A DNA stretch of 64,000 nt from Clostridia bacterium (GCA_017465885.1 JAFTVG010000022.1:1-64000); one strand, 5' to 3'; shown: positions 45,301 to 53,525, counted from the first letter of the stretch. Notes: generated by a model from the sequence alone, not told the origin. Program-made: numbers and translations.

Positions 45301-45861
45301 GCCCCTTTTGGAATATTGCCCTACGCTTTCCACCATATCGGTGCGGTGATAGCCTGCGTTTTCAAGAGTGGCAATAAGCTCCTCCATCAGACAGGGAGCA
45401 TTTACAGAAACCCTTTTTTCCATTGCCCGCAAACGGATAGGCGGGACGGTATACTGTAAAAGAGCGTCGGGGGTGGTAATGACACAGTCGATCTCCCCCT
45501 TAATGAGCTTGCTCAGCACGAAAAGCCTCTCATGCTCAAACTCATGAGAAGCAGAGGTGCTGTGGAAGATCAGATCTCTTCCAAGAAAAATATATGCTCT
45601 TTTTTGGTGGGCGTTCAGCCAGGAGCAAAGGCGGTTTGCCTTTTTTTCATCCGAAACCAACAGTAGGATCTGGTCGTAGCCAAGCTCCTCAAGGTGAGGA
45701 AAGAGGTTGTTTACCAGCGCAAATTCGGCACCCTCGCAAAGTCCCGTAACTACCACGGGACGGCGCGCGCCCGCATATTCGGGAGCGCACTGGCTCCTTA
45801 AAGCATCAAGGAAGGGTAAAAACTCCTTTTCCTCGGTAATAGCTCTCGTTAAATCGATCAT
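42343..45861 (-). CDS. mfd: Transcription-repair coupling factor Mfd
   Basis: The 1172-residue protein has the UvrB-like N-terminal domains (about 20-400), the RNA polymerase-interacting domain starting near residue 500 (MSVGDFVVHDIHGIGQYVGM), and the helicase/translocase domains with GDVGYGKTEVAMRAAFKA (Walker A, near 660) and DEEQ (Walker B). The C-terminal TRCF domain is complete. It displaces stalled RNA polymerase and recruits UvrA. It follows pth by about 25 nt, the common Firmicute order. Confidence 0.96.
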   Translation of the reverse strand: MIDLTRAITEEKEFLPFLDALRSQCAPEYAGARRPVVVTGLCEGAEFALVNNLFPHLEELGYDQILLLVSDEKKANRLCSWLNAHQKRAYIFLGRDLIFHSTSASHEFEHERLFVLSKLIKGEIDCVITTPDALLQYTVPPIRLRAMEKRVSVNAPCLMEELIATLENAGYHRTDMVESVGQYSKRGSIVDVFSPSCANPVRIDYFDDEIDRMGYFDVMTQRRIENCEEFTVMPIREVVADEAAKKRIVSCIKGQLKSKTSASPAGQRLKEELECIESGREATFLDKYLPLVYPEKKCLLDYLGYALPVVCEYGACMNRLDSRTEIERQQLMSYLEDGTISSKNADFSRSSSELESYLFSDAGVLLSGMGSRLSGHKYAGMFSFNTKQTTGYADRFDLLCDDLRGYMSAGFKVKLICETETSAANLERMLVSSGFGAYKDDEKIRQKPGSVALCTGIGIPGFELTATRYVCLTELATDTVKKRSNRPAAKRKKDKNLQQILSYADMSVGDFVVHDIHGIGQYVGMSSLTVEGNRKDFLKIRYAGKDMLYLPCNQLDKISKYIGKGAEEGDLKLSRMGGADWKKVKVKAKLSAQSMAKQLISLYAERMKKEGIAFPRDDEMQREFESAFEYEETDCQLAAAEDVKRDMERKCPMDRLLCGDVGYGKTEVAMRAAFKAVSGGYQVAILVPTTILCMQHYRSFLSRMRGFPVSVDMVCRFRSKKEIEESIRKLRRGETDIIIGTHRLLSKDVEFKKLGLLIVDEEQRFGVAHKEKLKELSKNVDVLTLSATPIPRTMNMAMSGIRDMSVLDEAPCDRMPVQTFVLEHDDGVIEEAIRRELRRGGQVFYLCNSVEQMPDKAAKLQNAFPDVRVEYANGQMDKDQLSDIWEEMIKGEIDILVSTTIIETGVDVPNANTLIIERADKLGLSQLHQIRGRVGRSSRRAYAYFTYPAGRELREISEKRLSAIRDFTEFGSGFRIAMRDMEIRGVGNLLGAEQHGHMESIGYDLYMKLLSEAVSEEKGEVAPRKTECSVEMQVDAYIPEGYISNPNQRIDAYKKISLIENAEDLSDVYDELQDRYGDPPVPVLNILTVSHIRAIGSGCGITKIVSKGSSLLFYPEEPSAIRMTKLAAGYNGRVMVTLSGTPYFSLRVGSSSPSKMAKECVALLDAYAKIEI

Positions 45862-45886
45862 ACTTTCTTAAATCATAAATCAAAAA

Positions 45887-46510
45887 CTAATTATAGCTGC
45901 TCATCGCCTTTTCAAAATCTCCCGAGAGGATCAGCGGAAGAGCATCGGTGCAGTTTTCAAACACCCCCTGCAGAGTCTTGCGCTCCTCCTCGGAAAACTT
46001 GGAGAGCACCCAGTCGGCAAGAGGATACTCGGGATTGGGCTTTTTGCCCACACCGATCTTGATGCGGGGGAAGTTATCGTTATTCAAGTGCTCAATAATG
46101 CTTCTTACTCCCTTTTGACCGCCGTCGCTTCCCTTACGGCGAATGCGCATCTTGCCCACGTCAAGATTGACGTCGTCACACACCACAATGATGTTTTCGG
46201 AGGGGATCTTATAAAAGTCCGCCGCCTTTCTGACAGACGTGCCCGAAAGGTTCATATAGGTCAAAGGCAGAAGGAACAGCACTCTCTTTCCGGCAACGGT
46301 CGTCTCACCGCAGATGCCCTCAAATTTGCCTCTGTCGATAGAAAAGGCATTTTTCTTTGAAAAATATTCGGCAAAGAGAAACCCGCTGTTGTGGCGTGTA
46401 AAGGTATATTCCTTTCCCGGATTTCCGAGACAGACCACCATATGTGTGATCGGTTGAGCTGATGCCGCAGGACGCTCTATTTTTTTGAACAGATCAAAAA
46501 TATCACTCAT
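45887..46510 (-). CDS. pth: Peptidyl-tRNA hydrolase
   Basis: The 207-residue protein has the Pth family motifs VVCLGNPGKEYTFTRHNSGF near residue 26 with the catalytic His, and VVCDDVNLDVGKMRIRRKGS near 107. It releases peptides from peptidyl-tRNA. About 20 N-terminal residues precede the usual Pth start, so the real start could also be an internal Met near MVVCLG. It leads the pth-mfd group. Confidence 0.94.
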   Translation of the reverse strand: MSDIFDLFKKIERPAASAQPITHMVVCLGNPGKEYTFTRHNSGFLFAEYFSKKNAFSIDRGKFEGICGETTVAGKRVLFLLPLTYMNLSGTSVRKAADFYKIPSENIIVVCDDVNLDVGKMRIRRKGSDGGQKGVRSIIEHLNNDNFPRIKIGVGKKPNPEYPLADWVLSKFSEEERKTLQGVFENCTDALPLILSGDFEKAMSSYN

Positions 46511-46631
46511 TTTTGCACCTTAACAATTGATTACTGTAAAATTCCGTATACAGAATTATTATACTATATTCCTTTTAAAAAGGCAAGAGAAAAATTATTA
46601 AAAAATATTTCGAAAATGTGTATAAAAAGTA

Positions 46632-46660
46632 TAGACAAATGGTCAAATTGATGGTATAAT
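46632..46660 (+). promoter_or_regulatory. Promoter of ppdK
   Basis: TAGACA (46632-46637) and TATAAT (46655-46660) are 17 nt apart, with an extended -10 TG. The start codon is 47 nt downstream. Confidence 0.72.
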
Positions 46661-46707
46661 AAACTTCACATTATAAATATATTATATAGAAATCGGAGTG
46701 ATATACT

Positions 46708-49341
46708 ATGAGCCATAAGTACGTATACCTTTTCACCGAAGGAAACGGTTCTATGAGAGAGCTGCTCGGCGGTAAAGGTGCCAATCTTGCAGAAATGACC
46801 AATCTGGGTCTGCCCGTTCCTCAGGGATTTACCATCTCCACCGAGGCTTGCACCCAGTATTACGAAGACGGCAAGATGATCAACGATGAGATCAAGGAGC
46901 AGATCCTTGAATACATCGGCAAAATGGAAGAGATCACCGGCAAAAAGTTCGGAGATCTGAACAACCCCCTGCTGGTTTCGGTCCGTTCAGGCGCACGCGC
47001 GTCTATGCCCGGTATGATGGACACCATCCTGAATCTGGGCTTGAACGAAGAAGTCGTGGAAGTCATGGCAAAGAAGTCGGGCAACCCCCGTTGGGCTTAC
47101 GACTGCTACAGAAGATTCATCCAGATGTATTCCGACGTGGTTATGGAGGTCGGCAAGAAGTATTTTGAAGAGCTGATCGACAAAATGAAGGAAGCAAAGG
47201 GCGTGAAGCTCGATGTTGATCTGACCGCTGAGGATCTCAAGGAGCTGGCTAATCAGTTCAAGGCAGAATACAAGGCAAAGATCGGTCAGGACTTCCCCTC
47301 CGACCCCAAGGAACAGCTGATGGGCGCCGTGAAGGCAGTCTTCCGCTCCTGGGACAACCCCCGCGCAAACGTATACCGCCGCGACAACGATATCCCCTAT
47401 TCCTGGGGTACTGCAGTAAACGTGCAGGCAATGGCGTTCGGTAACATGGGCGAGGATTGCGGCACAGGCGTTGCATTCACCCGTGACCCCGCTACCGGCG
47501 AGAAGAAGCTGATGGGCGAGTTCTTGACCAACGCTCAGGGCGAGGACGTGGTTGCAGGCGTTCGTACTCCTATGCCCATTGCACAGATGGCAGAAAAGTT
47601 CCCCTCTGCATTCGCACAGTTCAAGAGCGTTTGCGAGATTCTTGAAAATCACTATCACGATATGCAGGATATGGAGTTCACCGTTGAAAACGAGAAGCTC
47701 TATATGCTCCAGACCCGTAACGGCAAGAGAACCGCTCAGGCGGCGCTCCAAATCGCAGTTGACTTGGTTGCTGAAGGACACAAGACCAAGGCTGAGGCAG
47801 TCAGCATGATCGATCCCCGTAACCTGGACACTCTGCTCCATCCCCAGTTTGACGTAAAGGCACTGAAGAAGGCAACTCCCATGGGCAAGGGTCTGGGTGC
47901 ATCTCCCGGTGCGGCTTGCGGACAGATCGTCTTCTCCGCAGAGGATGCTGAGGCTTGGAACGAGGCAGGCAAAAAGGTCGTGCTCGTTCGTCTGGAGACC
48001 TCTCCCGAGGACATTACCGGTATGAAGGCTGCCCAGGGCATTCTGACCGTGCGCGGCGGTATGACCTCCCACGCAGCAGTTGTAGCCCGCGGTATGGGTA
48101 AGTGCTGTGTTTCGGGTTGCGGCGACATCGCAATGGACGAAGAGAACAAGAAATTCACCTTAAACGGCAAGACCTACGTGGAAGGCGACTGCATCTCCAT
48201 CGACGGCTCTACCGGTAACATCTACGACGGCATCATTCCCACCGTTGATGCGGAGATCTCGGGCAACTTCGGCACTATTATGGGTTGGGCAGACGAGTTC
48301 CGCGCCCTGAAGGTCCGCACCAATGCCGACACCCCCGCCGATGCAAAGAAGGCACGGGAGCTGGGTGCTGAGGGTATCGGTCTGTGCCGTACCGAGCATA
48401 TGTTCTTCGAGGCAGACAGAATCGCCGCATTCCGCGAGATGATCTGCTCCGACACCGCCGCTGAAAGAGAAGTTGCTCTTGCCAAGATCCTTCCCTATCA
48501 GCAGTCCGACTTTGAAAAGATCTACGAGGCAATGGAAGGCACTCCCGTGTGCATCCGTTTCCTTGATCCTCCTCTTCACGAGTTCGTTCCCACCACCGAG
48601 GAAGATATCGCTCTGCTTGCAAAGGCACAGGGCAAGTCTGTTGAAAAGATCAAAGAAGTCATCTCCTCTCTGCACGAGTTCAACCCCATGATGGGTCACC
48701 GCGGATGCCGTCTGGCAGTCACCTACCCCGAGATTGCCGCAATGCAGACCAAGGCTGTGATCCGTGCAGCCATCAACGTACAGAAGGCACACGCTGACTG
48801 GAACCTGGTTCCCGAGATTATGATCCCTCTGGTTGGCGACGTGAAGGAGCTGAAGTACGTGAAGGCGGTTGTAGTGGCTACTGCCGATGCTGAGATCGCC
48901 GCAGCAGGCGCTTCGCTGAAGTACCAGGTTGGTACCATGATCGAGATCCCCAGAGCATGCCTGACCGCAGACGAGATCGCCGCAAACGCAGACTTCTTCT
49001 GCTTCGGTACCAACGACCTGACTCAGATGACCTACGGCTTCTCCCGTGACGATGCAGGCAAGTTCCTTGGCGCATACTACGATGCCAAGATCTTTGAAAA
49101 CGATCCCTTCGCAAAGCTTGACCAGACCGGTGTTGGCAAGCTGATGAATATGGCGATCACCCTGGGCAGACCCGTCAATGCAGATCTGCACATCGGTATC
49201 TGCGGCGAGCACGGCGGTGACCCCACCTCTGTGGAATTCTGCCACAAGCTGGGTCTTGACTACGTTTCCTGCTCTCCCTTCAGAGTACCGATCGCAAGAC
49301 TTGCCGCTGCACAGGCTGCAATTAACGAAAGTAGGAAGTAA
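46708..49341 (+). CDS. ppdK: Pyruvate, phosphate dikinase
   Basis: The 877-residue enzyme has the nucleotide-binding domain at the N-terminus (LGGKGANLAEMTNLGLPVPQ), the phosphohistidine domain with TSHAAVVARGMGKCC and catalytic His455, and the PEP/pyruvate barrel with ICGEHGG and Cys832. His455 agrees with the residue known in the Clostridium symbiosum enzyme. It interconverts pyruvate + ATP + Pi and PEP + AMP + PPi and serves PPi-linked glycolysis in anaerobes. Codon use is strongly biased, indicating high expression. The AT-rich mobile element starts shortly after its stop. Confidence 0.97.
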   Translation: MSHKYVYLFTEGNGSMRELLGGKGANLAEMTNLGLPVPQGFTISTEACTQYYEDGKMINDEIKEQILEYIGKMEEITGKKFGDLNNPLLVSVRSGARASMPGMMDTILNLGLNEEVVEVMAKKSGNPRWAYDCYRRFIQMYSDVVMEVGKKYFEELIDKMKEAKGVKLDVDLTAEDLKELANQFKAEYKAKIGQDFPSDPKEQLMGAVKAVFRSWDNPRANVYRRDNDIPYSWGTAVNVQAMAFGNMGEDCGTGVAFTRDPATGEKKLMGEFLTNAQGEDVVAGVRTPMPIAQMAEKFPSAFAQFKSVCEILENHYHDMQDMEFTVENEKLYMLQTRNGKRTAQAALQIAVDLVAEGHKTKAEAVSMIDPRNLDTLLHPQFDVKALKKATPMGKGLGASPGAACGQIVFSAEDAEAWNEAGKKVVLVRLETSPEDITGMKAAQGILTVRGGMTSHAAVVARGMGKCCVSGCGDIAMDEENKKFTLNGKTYVEGDCISIDGSTGNIYDGIIPTVDAEISGNFGTIMGWADEFRALKVRTNADTPADAKKARELGAEGIGLCRTEHMFFEADRIAAFREMICSDTAAEREVALAKILPYQQSDFEKIYEAMEGTPVCIRFLDPPLHEFVPTTEEDIALLAKAQGKSVEKIKEVISSLHEFNPMMGHRGCRLAVTYPEIAAMQTKAVIRAAINVQKAHADWNLVPEIMIPLVGDVKELKYVKAVVVATADAEIAAAGASLKYQVGTMIEIPRACLTADEIAANADFFCFGTNDLTQMTYGFSRDDAGKFLGAYYDAKIFENDPFAKLDQTGVGKLMNMAITLGRPVNADLHIGICGEHGGDPTSVEFCHKLGLDYVSCSPFRVPIARLAAAQAAINESRK

Positions 49342-49500
49342 TTTAGCCCTAATTTCAAGGGTTAATCAGAGTTCGTTTGTAAGGGTTTATCAAAAAATCT
49401 TTACTAAGGACGATGCAAAGGCTTACCTTTATGCTGAGTCCACGAAACACAGAATCCTACAATGGCAGGATATTGAACTCAATATCCTAATATAAAACAA
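49342..49500 (+). pseudogene. Region after ppdK with a possible gene remnant
   Basis: The frame running on after the ppdK region encodes a protein-like but promoterless string (VYQKIFTKDDAKAYLYAEST near 49381-49440) that ends at 49495. No start with a ribosome site is visible. It may be the C-terminal end of a gene cut off by insertion of the element, or chance coding potential. I could not assign a family. Confidence 0.3.
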
Positions 49501-49503
49501 ATT

Positions 49504-49537
49504 AGAGCTATGTCATTCATTTGGCATAGCTCTTTTT
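49504..49537 (+). terminator. Intrinsic terminator near the element's left side
   Basis: AGAGCTATG (49504-49512) pairs with CATAGCTCT (49525-49533) and runs into TTTT. It may serve ppdK or the remnant. Confidence 0.75.
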
Positions 49538-49587
49538 GTATTCTATCTCGTTTTTGTTTAGTTATCTTTTAAATAATGATAATAAAT

Positions 49588-49625
49588 AAGGACTCTATCA
49601 TCCGTGCTGGTGATAAAGTCCTTTT
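49588..49625 (-). terminator. Terminator of the XRE repressor gene
   Basis: AAGGACT (49588-49594) pairs with AGTCCTT (49617-49623), with extra inner pairing (CTATCATC with GGTGATAAAG). The hairpin overlaps the last base of the repressor gene and is A/T-rich on both sides. Confidence 0.65.
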
Positions 49626-49917
49626 ACTTTTTATTCTTTTTTCGGAGTGTTTCAATGGTGATTAAAAGAAAGTGCATATCCTCATCGGAGAGGTCAGACA
49701 CATCTATCATCTTCTTATGGTCAATACCTAAGAGGTAGTCAGTAGTGACGTGAAAAATATCTGCTAACTGGATGAGTACATCCGGTGAAGGTGTTCTCTC
49801 TTGTAACTCATAGTAAGATACAACAGACTTTGTAATGCTTAACCGCTTGGCTAATTCTGTTTGGGTCATTCCTGCTTCTGTACGCAGAGTTTTTAACTTT
49901 TCTCCAAAGTTGACCAT
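49624..49917 (-). CDS. XRE-family repressor of the mobile element
   Basis: This 97-residue protein is a classical phage-type helix-turn-helix regulator (GEKLKTLRTEAGMTQTELAK, then VVSYYELQERTPSPDVLIQL), followed by a short C-terminal helix without peptidase domain. GGAGGTG precedes the ATG. It is divergent from the zinc-ribbon/SLOG operon, and the inverted repeat between them is its likely operator. Confidence 0.87.
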   Translation of the reverse strand: MVNFGEKLKTLRTEAGMTQTELAKRLSITKSVVSYYELQERTPSPDVLIQLADIFHVTTDYLLGIDHKKMIDVSDLSDEDMHFLLITIETLRKKNKK

Positions 49918-49967
49918 ATTAACACCTCCGTTCTAAATTAGTTTACCCTATAATTGTAAGTATTAGG

Positions 49968-49983
49968 TTGATATGTGTATCAA
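49968..49983. promoter_or_regulatory. Inverted repeat, likely repressor operator
   Basis: TTGATA TGTG TATCAA is a perfect inverted repeat with a 4-nt centre, five bases upstream of the -35 box of the rightward promoter and 51 bases from the repressor's start codon. This is a natural place for autoregulation and repression. Confidence 0.55.
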
Positions 49984-49988
49984 TCCAG

Positions 49989-50017
49989 TTGACATTAAAT
50001 AAAAAGTATGCTAAAAT
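49989..50017 (+). promoter_or_regulatory. Promoter of the zinc-ribbon/SLOG operon
   Basis: TTGACA (49989-49994) and TAAAAT (50012-50017) are 17 nt apart, 38 nt before the first start codon. Confidence 0.75.
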
Positions 50018-50055
50018 GTACTCGTGATATGTTTTTGAATATCGGAGGTTACATT

Positions 50056-50835
50056 ATGGCATTGATTAAGTGTCCCGAATGCGGAAAAGAAATTTCCGAC
50101 AAGTCACAGGCTTGTATTCATTGTGGATTCCCTCTTGAAGCTGCTGAGCCGAAAGAGAATGTAAATAGTATTGTCGCTTTGTTTGAAGCGTATGCCGCTA
50201 ATAGCGCATCTGTTGGAGATGTCAGCAACATCTTCTCAAACGTTATACAAGAGGTTTATAACATCAAACAGTCTCACAGTGAACAAGAAGCGGCTGACTT
50301 CATAGCAAAAGGAATTATTGATGGCTTGATTCTTATTCCCGGCAAACTAAGCTGGATGAACGGTAAGCAGTATTGTGAGATAATCAATTATAAAGCTCTG
50401 TCTGCTGAAGGTATGGATTATTTCACTAATCAACTTCATTCCGTTCTTTCTATTCAAAAATTCTATGATGACGGTAGTGGTGGCTACTGCTACATTACCC
50501 CATTCTTTTATGCTGCATATATGGTTTTGCAATATGGCTCTGAGAGTAACAAGGCAAAACTAATGACCATACTCAAACACTCATTTGCTGGTAGTAAACA
50601 ATCGTGGTATGACCACGTTGTTTCAATGTTTAGGCAGCACGGAGGCGGTAACTCAGCACAGCAAATAGCCGCCGTTCAAAGCAGTCTGCAAGGTATCAAG
50701 TGTCCCGTGTGTGGCTCTACCAGAGTAAATAAAATCTCAACAGCAAATAGGCTTACTTCTGTGTTTGCGTTTGGACTTGCATCTTCCAAAATCGGAAAAC
50801 AATATGAGTGTAAATCCTGTAAGCATAAATGGTGA
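50056..50835 (+). CDS. Double zinc-ribbon protein, gene 1 of a four-gene operon
   Basis: The 259-residue protein opens with a zinc ribbon (CPECGKEISDKSQACIHCGF) and ends with a second Cys4 module, CPVCGSTRVNKIS near residue 217 through KQYECKSCKHKW at the end, with a hydrophobic middle (FAFGLASSKIG). The central ~170 residues are helical and unassigned. The C-terminal module recurs in the next two genes. The ATG at 50056 follows GGAGG. The stop lies immediately before the ribosome site of the next gene. Confidence 0.75.
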   Translation: MALIKCPECGKEISDKSQACIHCGFPLEAAEPKENVNSIVALFEAYAANSASVGDVSNIFSNVIQEVYNIKQSHSEQEAADFIAKGIIDGLILIPGKLSWMNGKQYCEIINYKALSAEGMDYFTNQLHSVLSIQKFYDDGSGGYCYITPFFYAAYMVLQYGSESNKAKLMTILKHSFAGSKQSWYDHVVSMFRQHGGGNSAQQIAAVQSSLQGIKCPVCGSTRVNKISTANRLTSVFAFGLASSKIGKQYECKSCKHKW

Positions 50836-50849
50836 TAGGAGATGATTTT

Positions 50850-51332
50850 ATGTTAAGGTGTCCTATATGTGGTAGTGAGGTAAACCCTCTCTACTTGAAA
50901 ACCATCGCAGAAACAAAAACAGAACTTGTAGATGGAGAAGAAATTACAAAATATAAGTGTAATGACTGTCATTCGTTTATGTCTCCCGTTGAGCTAAAGC
51001 ACGACTTCCAATATTATCACGACAAAGCGGAAGAAATATATGGTAGTCGTTGGAGAGATATTCTTGTAATATTGGATGAGATTAAAGAGTATGGCTTGTT
51101 TGATGAAGAAAAGTACAAGCTCGCTGGTGATGCTCAATCTGCTTGGATAAATGCTTATAATCAGAGAATCCAGCAAGCAGACAATAATAAACCGAAATGT
51201 CCTACTTGCAGTTCTACCAACATTCAAAAAATCTCAACTACATCTAAGGTAGTTGGGGCATCTCTGTTTGGTCTCTTTAGCAAAAATGCAACATCTCAAT
51301 TCAAATGTAATAATTGCGGATATAAATGGTAA
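50850..51332 (+). CDS. Double zinc-ribbon protein, gene 2
   Basis: The 160-residue protein has an N-terminal Cys4 site (CPICGSEVNP with CNDCHSFMSP), a short helical middle (about 50-100), and the same C-terminal module as its neighbours (CPTCSSTNIQKIS to FKCNNCGYKW). The hydrophobic patch is GASLFGLFSK. GGAG precedes the ATG at 50850. The function is unknown; the repeated module is widespread in phages and Firmicutes as far as I recall. Confidence 0.73.
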   Translation: MLRCPICGSEVNPLYLKTIAETKTELVDGEEITKYKCNDCHSFMSPVELKHDFQYYHDKAEEIYGSRWRDILVILDEIKEYGLFDEEKYKLAGDAQSAWINAYNQRIQQADNNKPKCPTCSSTNIQKISTTSKVVGASLFGLFSKNATSQFKCNNCGYKW

Positions 51333-51346
51333 TCGGAGATAGAAAG

Positions 51347-52099
51347 ATGAACAAACATTATTATTGCCCTTATTGCGGTCAGACACAATTTCCTGATAGA
51401 ACAGAATGTATAAAGTGTCATTCCCGTGTTGGCTTAGTTGAATCGAAATATGACAGCGCATATTATCAAGAGATGTCAAAAAAGCGTTATGGGGATTTTT
51501 CTCAATGGTATTCTTATCTGTTACTGGAAATAAGACAGAATCCGCTATTCAATGAAGATTTATATTATAGTTCAAATGATTCTCAGCCTAAGGCAAAAAC
51601 AAAAGAAGTAGTTGAGGATGACAAAGCAAGGCAAGCAAAAGCCATAAAGGAACTTGAAACCGGCAAAGCCAAAAGCATTAAGAATATGCTTATCTCCATC
51701 TTAGTAAGTGTCGGCTCATTGGGTCTGGCTTTTGGTGTTGCATACCTAAATCTTGACCTACTGATATACTTATTCCTTGCATCAACATTTATTGCATTCT
51801 TTGTATTCTGTCACTTCTTAGGTGAATGGCGGCTAAATTCAAAGGATTTGGAATTAGTCAGAAGCAACTTCAAAGAGTACGAGAAAAAATGTGAAAAGAT
51901 AGCAGAGCAAAACGCATTTTATCAGGCAGGACAAAAAGCGGAACGGGAAAGAACACATCCAGTTTGTCCCTCTTGTGGTAGCAGAAATACAAGTCGAATA
52001 GGTAATATAAATAGGGCGGCTTCTGTTGCTACTTGGGGTTTGGCTTCTTCAAAAATCGGCAAACAATACGAGTGCAAGCACTGTAAACATAAGTGGTAA
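51347..52099 (+). CDS. Zinc-ribbon membrane protein, gene 3
   Basis: The 250-residue protein starts with a Cys4 motif (CPYCGQTQFPDRTECIKC), has two adjacent transmembrane helices (about 122-167), a charged helix, and ends with the shared module CPSCGSRNTSRIG to KQYECKHCKHKW, which is nearly identical to that of gene 1. It is therefore probably a membrane-tethered member of the set. GGAG precedes the ATG at 51347. Confidence 0.73.
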   Translation: MNKHYYCPYCGQTQFPDRTECIKCHSRVGLVESKYDSAYYQEMSKKRYGDFSQWYSYLLLEIRQNPLFNEDLYYSSNDSQPKAKTKEVVEDDKARQAKAIKELETGKAKSIKNMLISILVSVGSLGLAFGVAYLNLDLLIYLFLASTFIAFFVFCHFLGEWRLNSKDLELVRSNFKEYEKKCEKIAEQNAFYQAGQKAERERTHPVCPSCGSRNTSRIGNINRAASVATWGLASSKIGKQYECKHCKHKW

Positions 52100-52105
52100 G
52101 GAACA

Positions 52106-52495
52106 ATGAAACAGCGAATAATCATAGCCGGTAGTAGAAACTTTAATGACTATCCCTATCTTGAATACGTAGTTGACCGCTATTTCTCAAAGTTTGTCTC
52201 CGATAAAAAGGATGTGCAAATAATAAGCGGTACTGCCAAAGGTGCGGATAGTTTGGGCGAACTTTATGCCGAAAAGCACGGTATAGGGGTTATTCGTTGT
52301 CCCGCAGATTGGGATAAATATGGGAGAGCAGCCGGGTACAGACGAAATGAAGAAATGGCTATTCTCTCTATGTCTGATGGTTACACGGGAGTTTTACTTG
52401 CTTTCTGGGATGGTCTAAGCAGAGGTACAAAACATATGATAGACCTTGCCGAAAAGCACAATGTAAAAGTATATATTATAAAGATTAAGGCGTGA
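52106..52495 (+). CDS. SLOG-fold nucleotide-binding protein (DUF2493/YspA-like)
   Basis: The 129-residue protein carries IIIAGSRNFNDYPYLE near residue 5, IISGTAKGADSLGE near 40 and RNEEMAILSMSDG near 79, the hallmarks of the DUF2493 branch of SLOG Rossmann-like domains. SLOG proteins bind nucleotide ligands, and several serve as sensors or effectors in anti-phage systems. It is the last gene of the operon, 6 nt after gene 3, followed by a terminator. Confidence 0.83.
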   Translation: MKQRIIIAGSRNFNDYPYLEYVVDRYFSKFVSDKKDVQIISGTAKGADSLGELYAEKHGIGVIRCPADWDKYGRAAGYRRNEEMAILSMSDGYTGVLLAFWDGLSRGTKHMIDLAEKHNVKVYIIKIKA

Positions 52496-52520
52496 CTTTG
52501 ATGGTCACGCCTCTTTCTTT
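52489..52520 (+). terminator. Terminator of the zinc-ribbon/SLOG operon
   Basis: GGCGTGAC (52489-52496) pairs with GTCACGCC (52504-52511) and is followed by TCTTTCTTT. It overlaps the last codons of the SLOG gene and lies against the converging gene. Confidence 0.82.
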
Positions 52521-52521
52521 G

Positions 52522-53028
52522 TTAGTCAATCGGATTGCAGCTAAAAGAGTATTTCATTGTTCCGGTGTAATCTCCGGGTGTTCCCCATTGATTGATTTCA
52601 AGACCGAAATATTTAACGCAGGAAGTCCCATTCGGAAAATCAGATGCCGTGAATGATACAATCGGTTCATTGGAGGATGATACAGTAACGGTGCTGTCAC
52701 CCTCATATCTAATTATAGAGCATTCAGTGCTTGCGTACTGGTTTGTTGTATGCTTCAAGCTAAGAAAACCAGATTCGAGATTGGTCGCAAACACATCCAG
52801 AGAATAACCCTCCTCAATATAGGCATCATTAACGGTCACTTCACAGATGGGTGTGTCCTTAATGTTAATAGTTGCCGGGATAGTGATGGTGTAGGAAGAA
52901 TAAATATGTCCGGTAATTTGCAATTCACCAGAGCCAGCATAAGCATCTTCTGTTTCCGCTGCAAAGGCAGTGGTAGAGAATGAAGCTATCATAAGTACAG
53001 ATAAAACTAACGCTAAAACCTTTTTCAT
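52522..53028 (-). CDS. Secreted beta-rich protein, hypothetical
   Basis: The 168-residue protein has a cleavable signal peptide (MKKVLALVLSVLMIASFSTT, cut after AFA) and a mature part rich in Ser, Thr, Ile and Tyr that looks like an Ig-like or WxL-like beta sandwich (ITGHIYSSYTITIPATI). I start at the ATG at 53028, which has AAAGGA upstream; an ATG at 53049 would overlap the previous stop. It is downstream of a membrane-anchored partner. Function unknown. Confidence 0.65.
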   Translation of the reverse strand: MKKVLALVLSVLMIASFSTTAFAAETEDAYAGSGELQITGHIYSSYTITIPATINIKDTPICEVTVNDAYIEEGYSLDVFATNLESGFLSLKHTTNQYASTECSIIRYEGDSTVTVSSSNEPIVSFTASDFPNGTSCVKYFGLEINQWGTPGDYTGTMKYSFSCNPID

Positions 53029-53045
53029 ATTATTAAATCCTTTCT

Positions 53046-53525
53046 TCATTGAGAGTTGATTTCCAGCTTAACTTCTCCGCTGTTGAGAGTGGCTTTATTG
53101 TTTAGAGCGTAGCAGTCATAAACCAATCGGCAATTTCCATATACCCCACGTTTCAACACTTGCGTGAGCTTGATATTCTGAATACGCTCAGACGGTGCAA
53201 GGAAATCAGATTTATAGATTAGTGTACCGTCAGACAGATATAGAGAAATCACAAAATAGCAAGGGTTGTTATTAGGGTTAAAGAAATCTACCTTCTGTTC
53301 TAATTGACCAGCTTTGAGGTTGATTCCGGTTACGCCGGGAATAGTGATTGACTTGTCCTCGTAATCAATAGCCGGTGTAAAGTCAAGTGTGCTGGATGTC
53401 GTTGTGGATGGTGTGTCTCCCTTGTCAGGTGGCTTGTTTGTGTTGCAAGACCGTAAGAGGAAGATTAACAATACCAGAATTACTATCACAGCGATAAGAA
53501 TTAAAAATATGTGCATTTTCTTCAC
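53046..53525 (-). CDS. Membrane-anchored extracellular protein, hypothetical
   Basis: The 159-residue protein has an N-terminal transmembrane helix (about 5-25), a Pro/Thr/Ser linker (about 30-47) and a beta-rich extracellular domain. Start is a GTG at 53525 with AAAGGAAG upstream. Its stop overlaps the upstream ATG alternative of the next gene. The pair (anchored protein plus secreted protein) may interact, which is inference from position. Confidence 0.62.
   Translation of the reverse strand: MKKMHIFLILIAVIVILVLLIFLLRSCNTNKPPDKGDTPSTTTSSTLDFTPAIDYEDKSITIPGVTGINLKAGQLEQKVDFFNPNNNPCYFVISLYLSDGTLIYKSDFLAPSERIQNIKLTQVLKRGVYGNCRLVYDCYALNNKATLNSGEVKLEINSQ

Noticed and set aside
46987..49245. Two ~360-codon open frames on the minus strand over ppdK
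   Set aside because: They lie opposite a well-supported enzyme gene and have low-complexity, non-protein composition.
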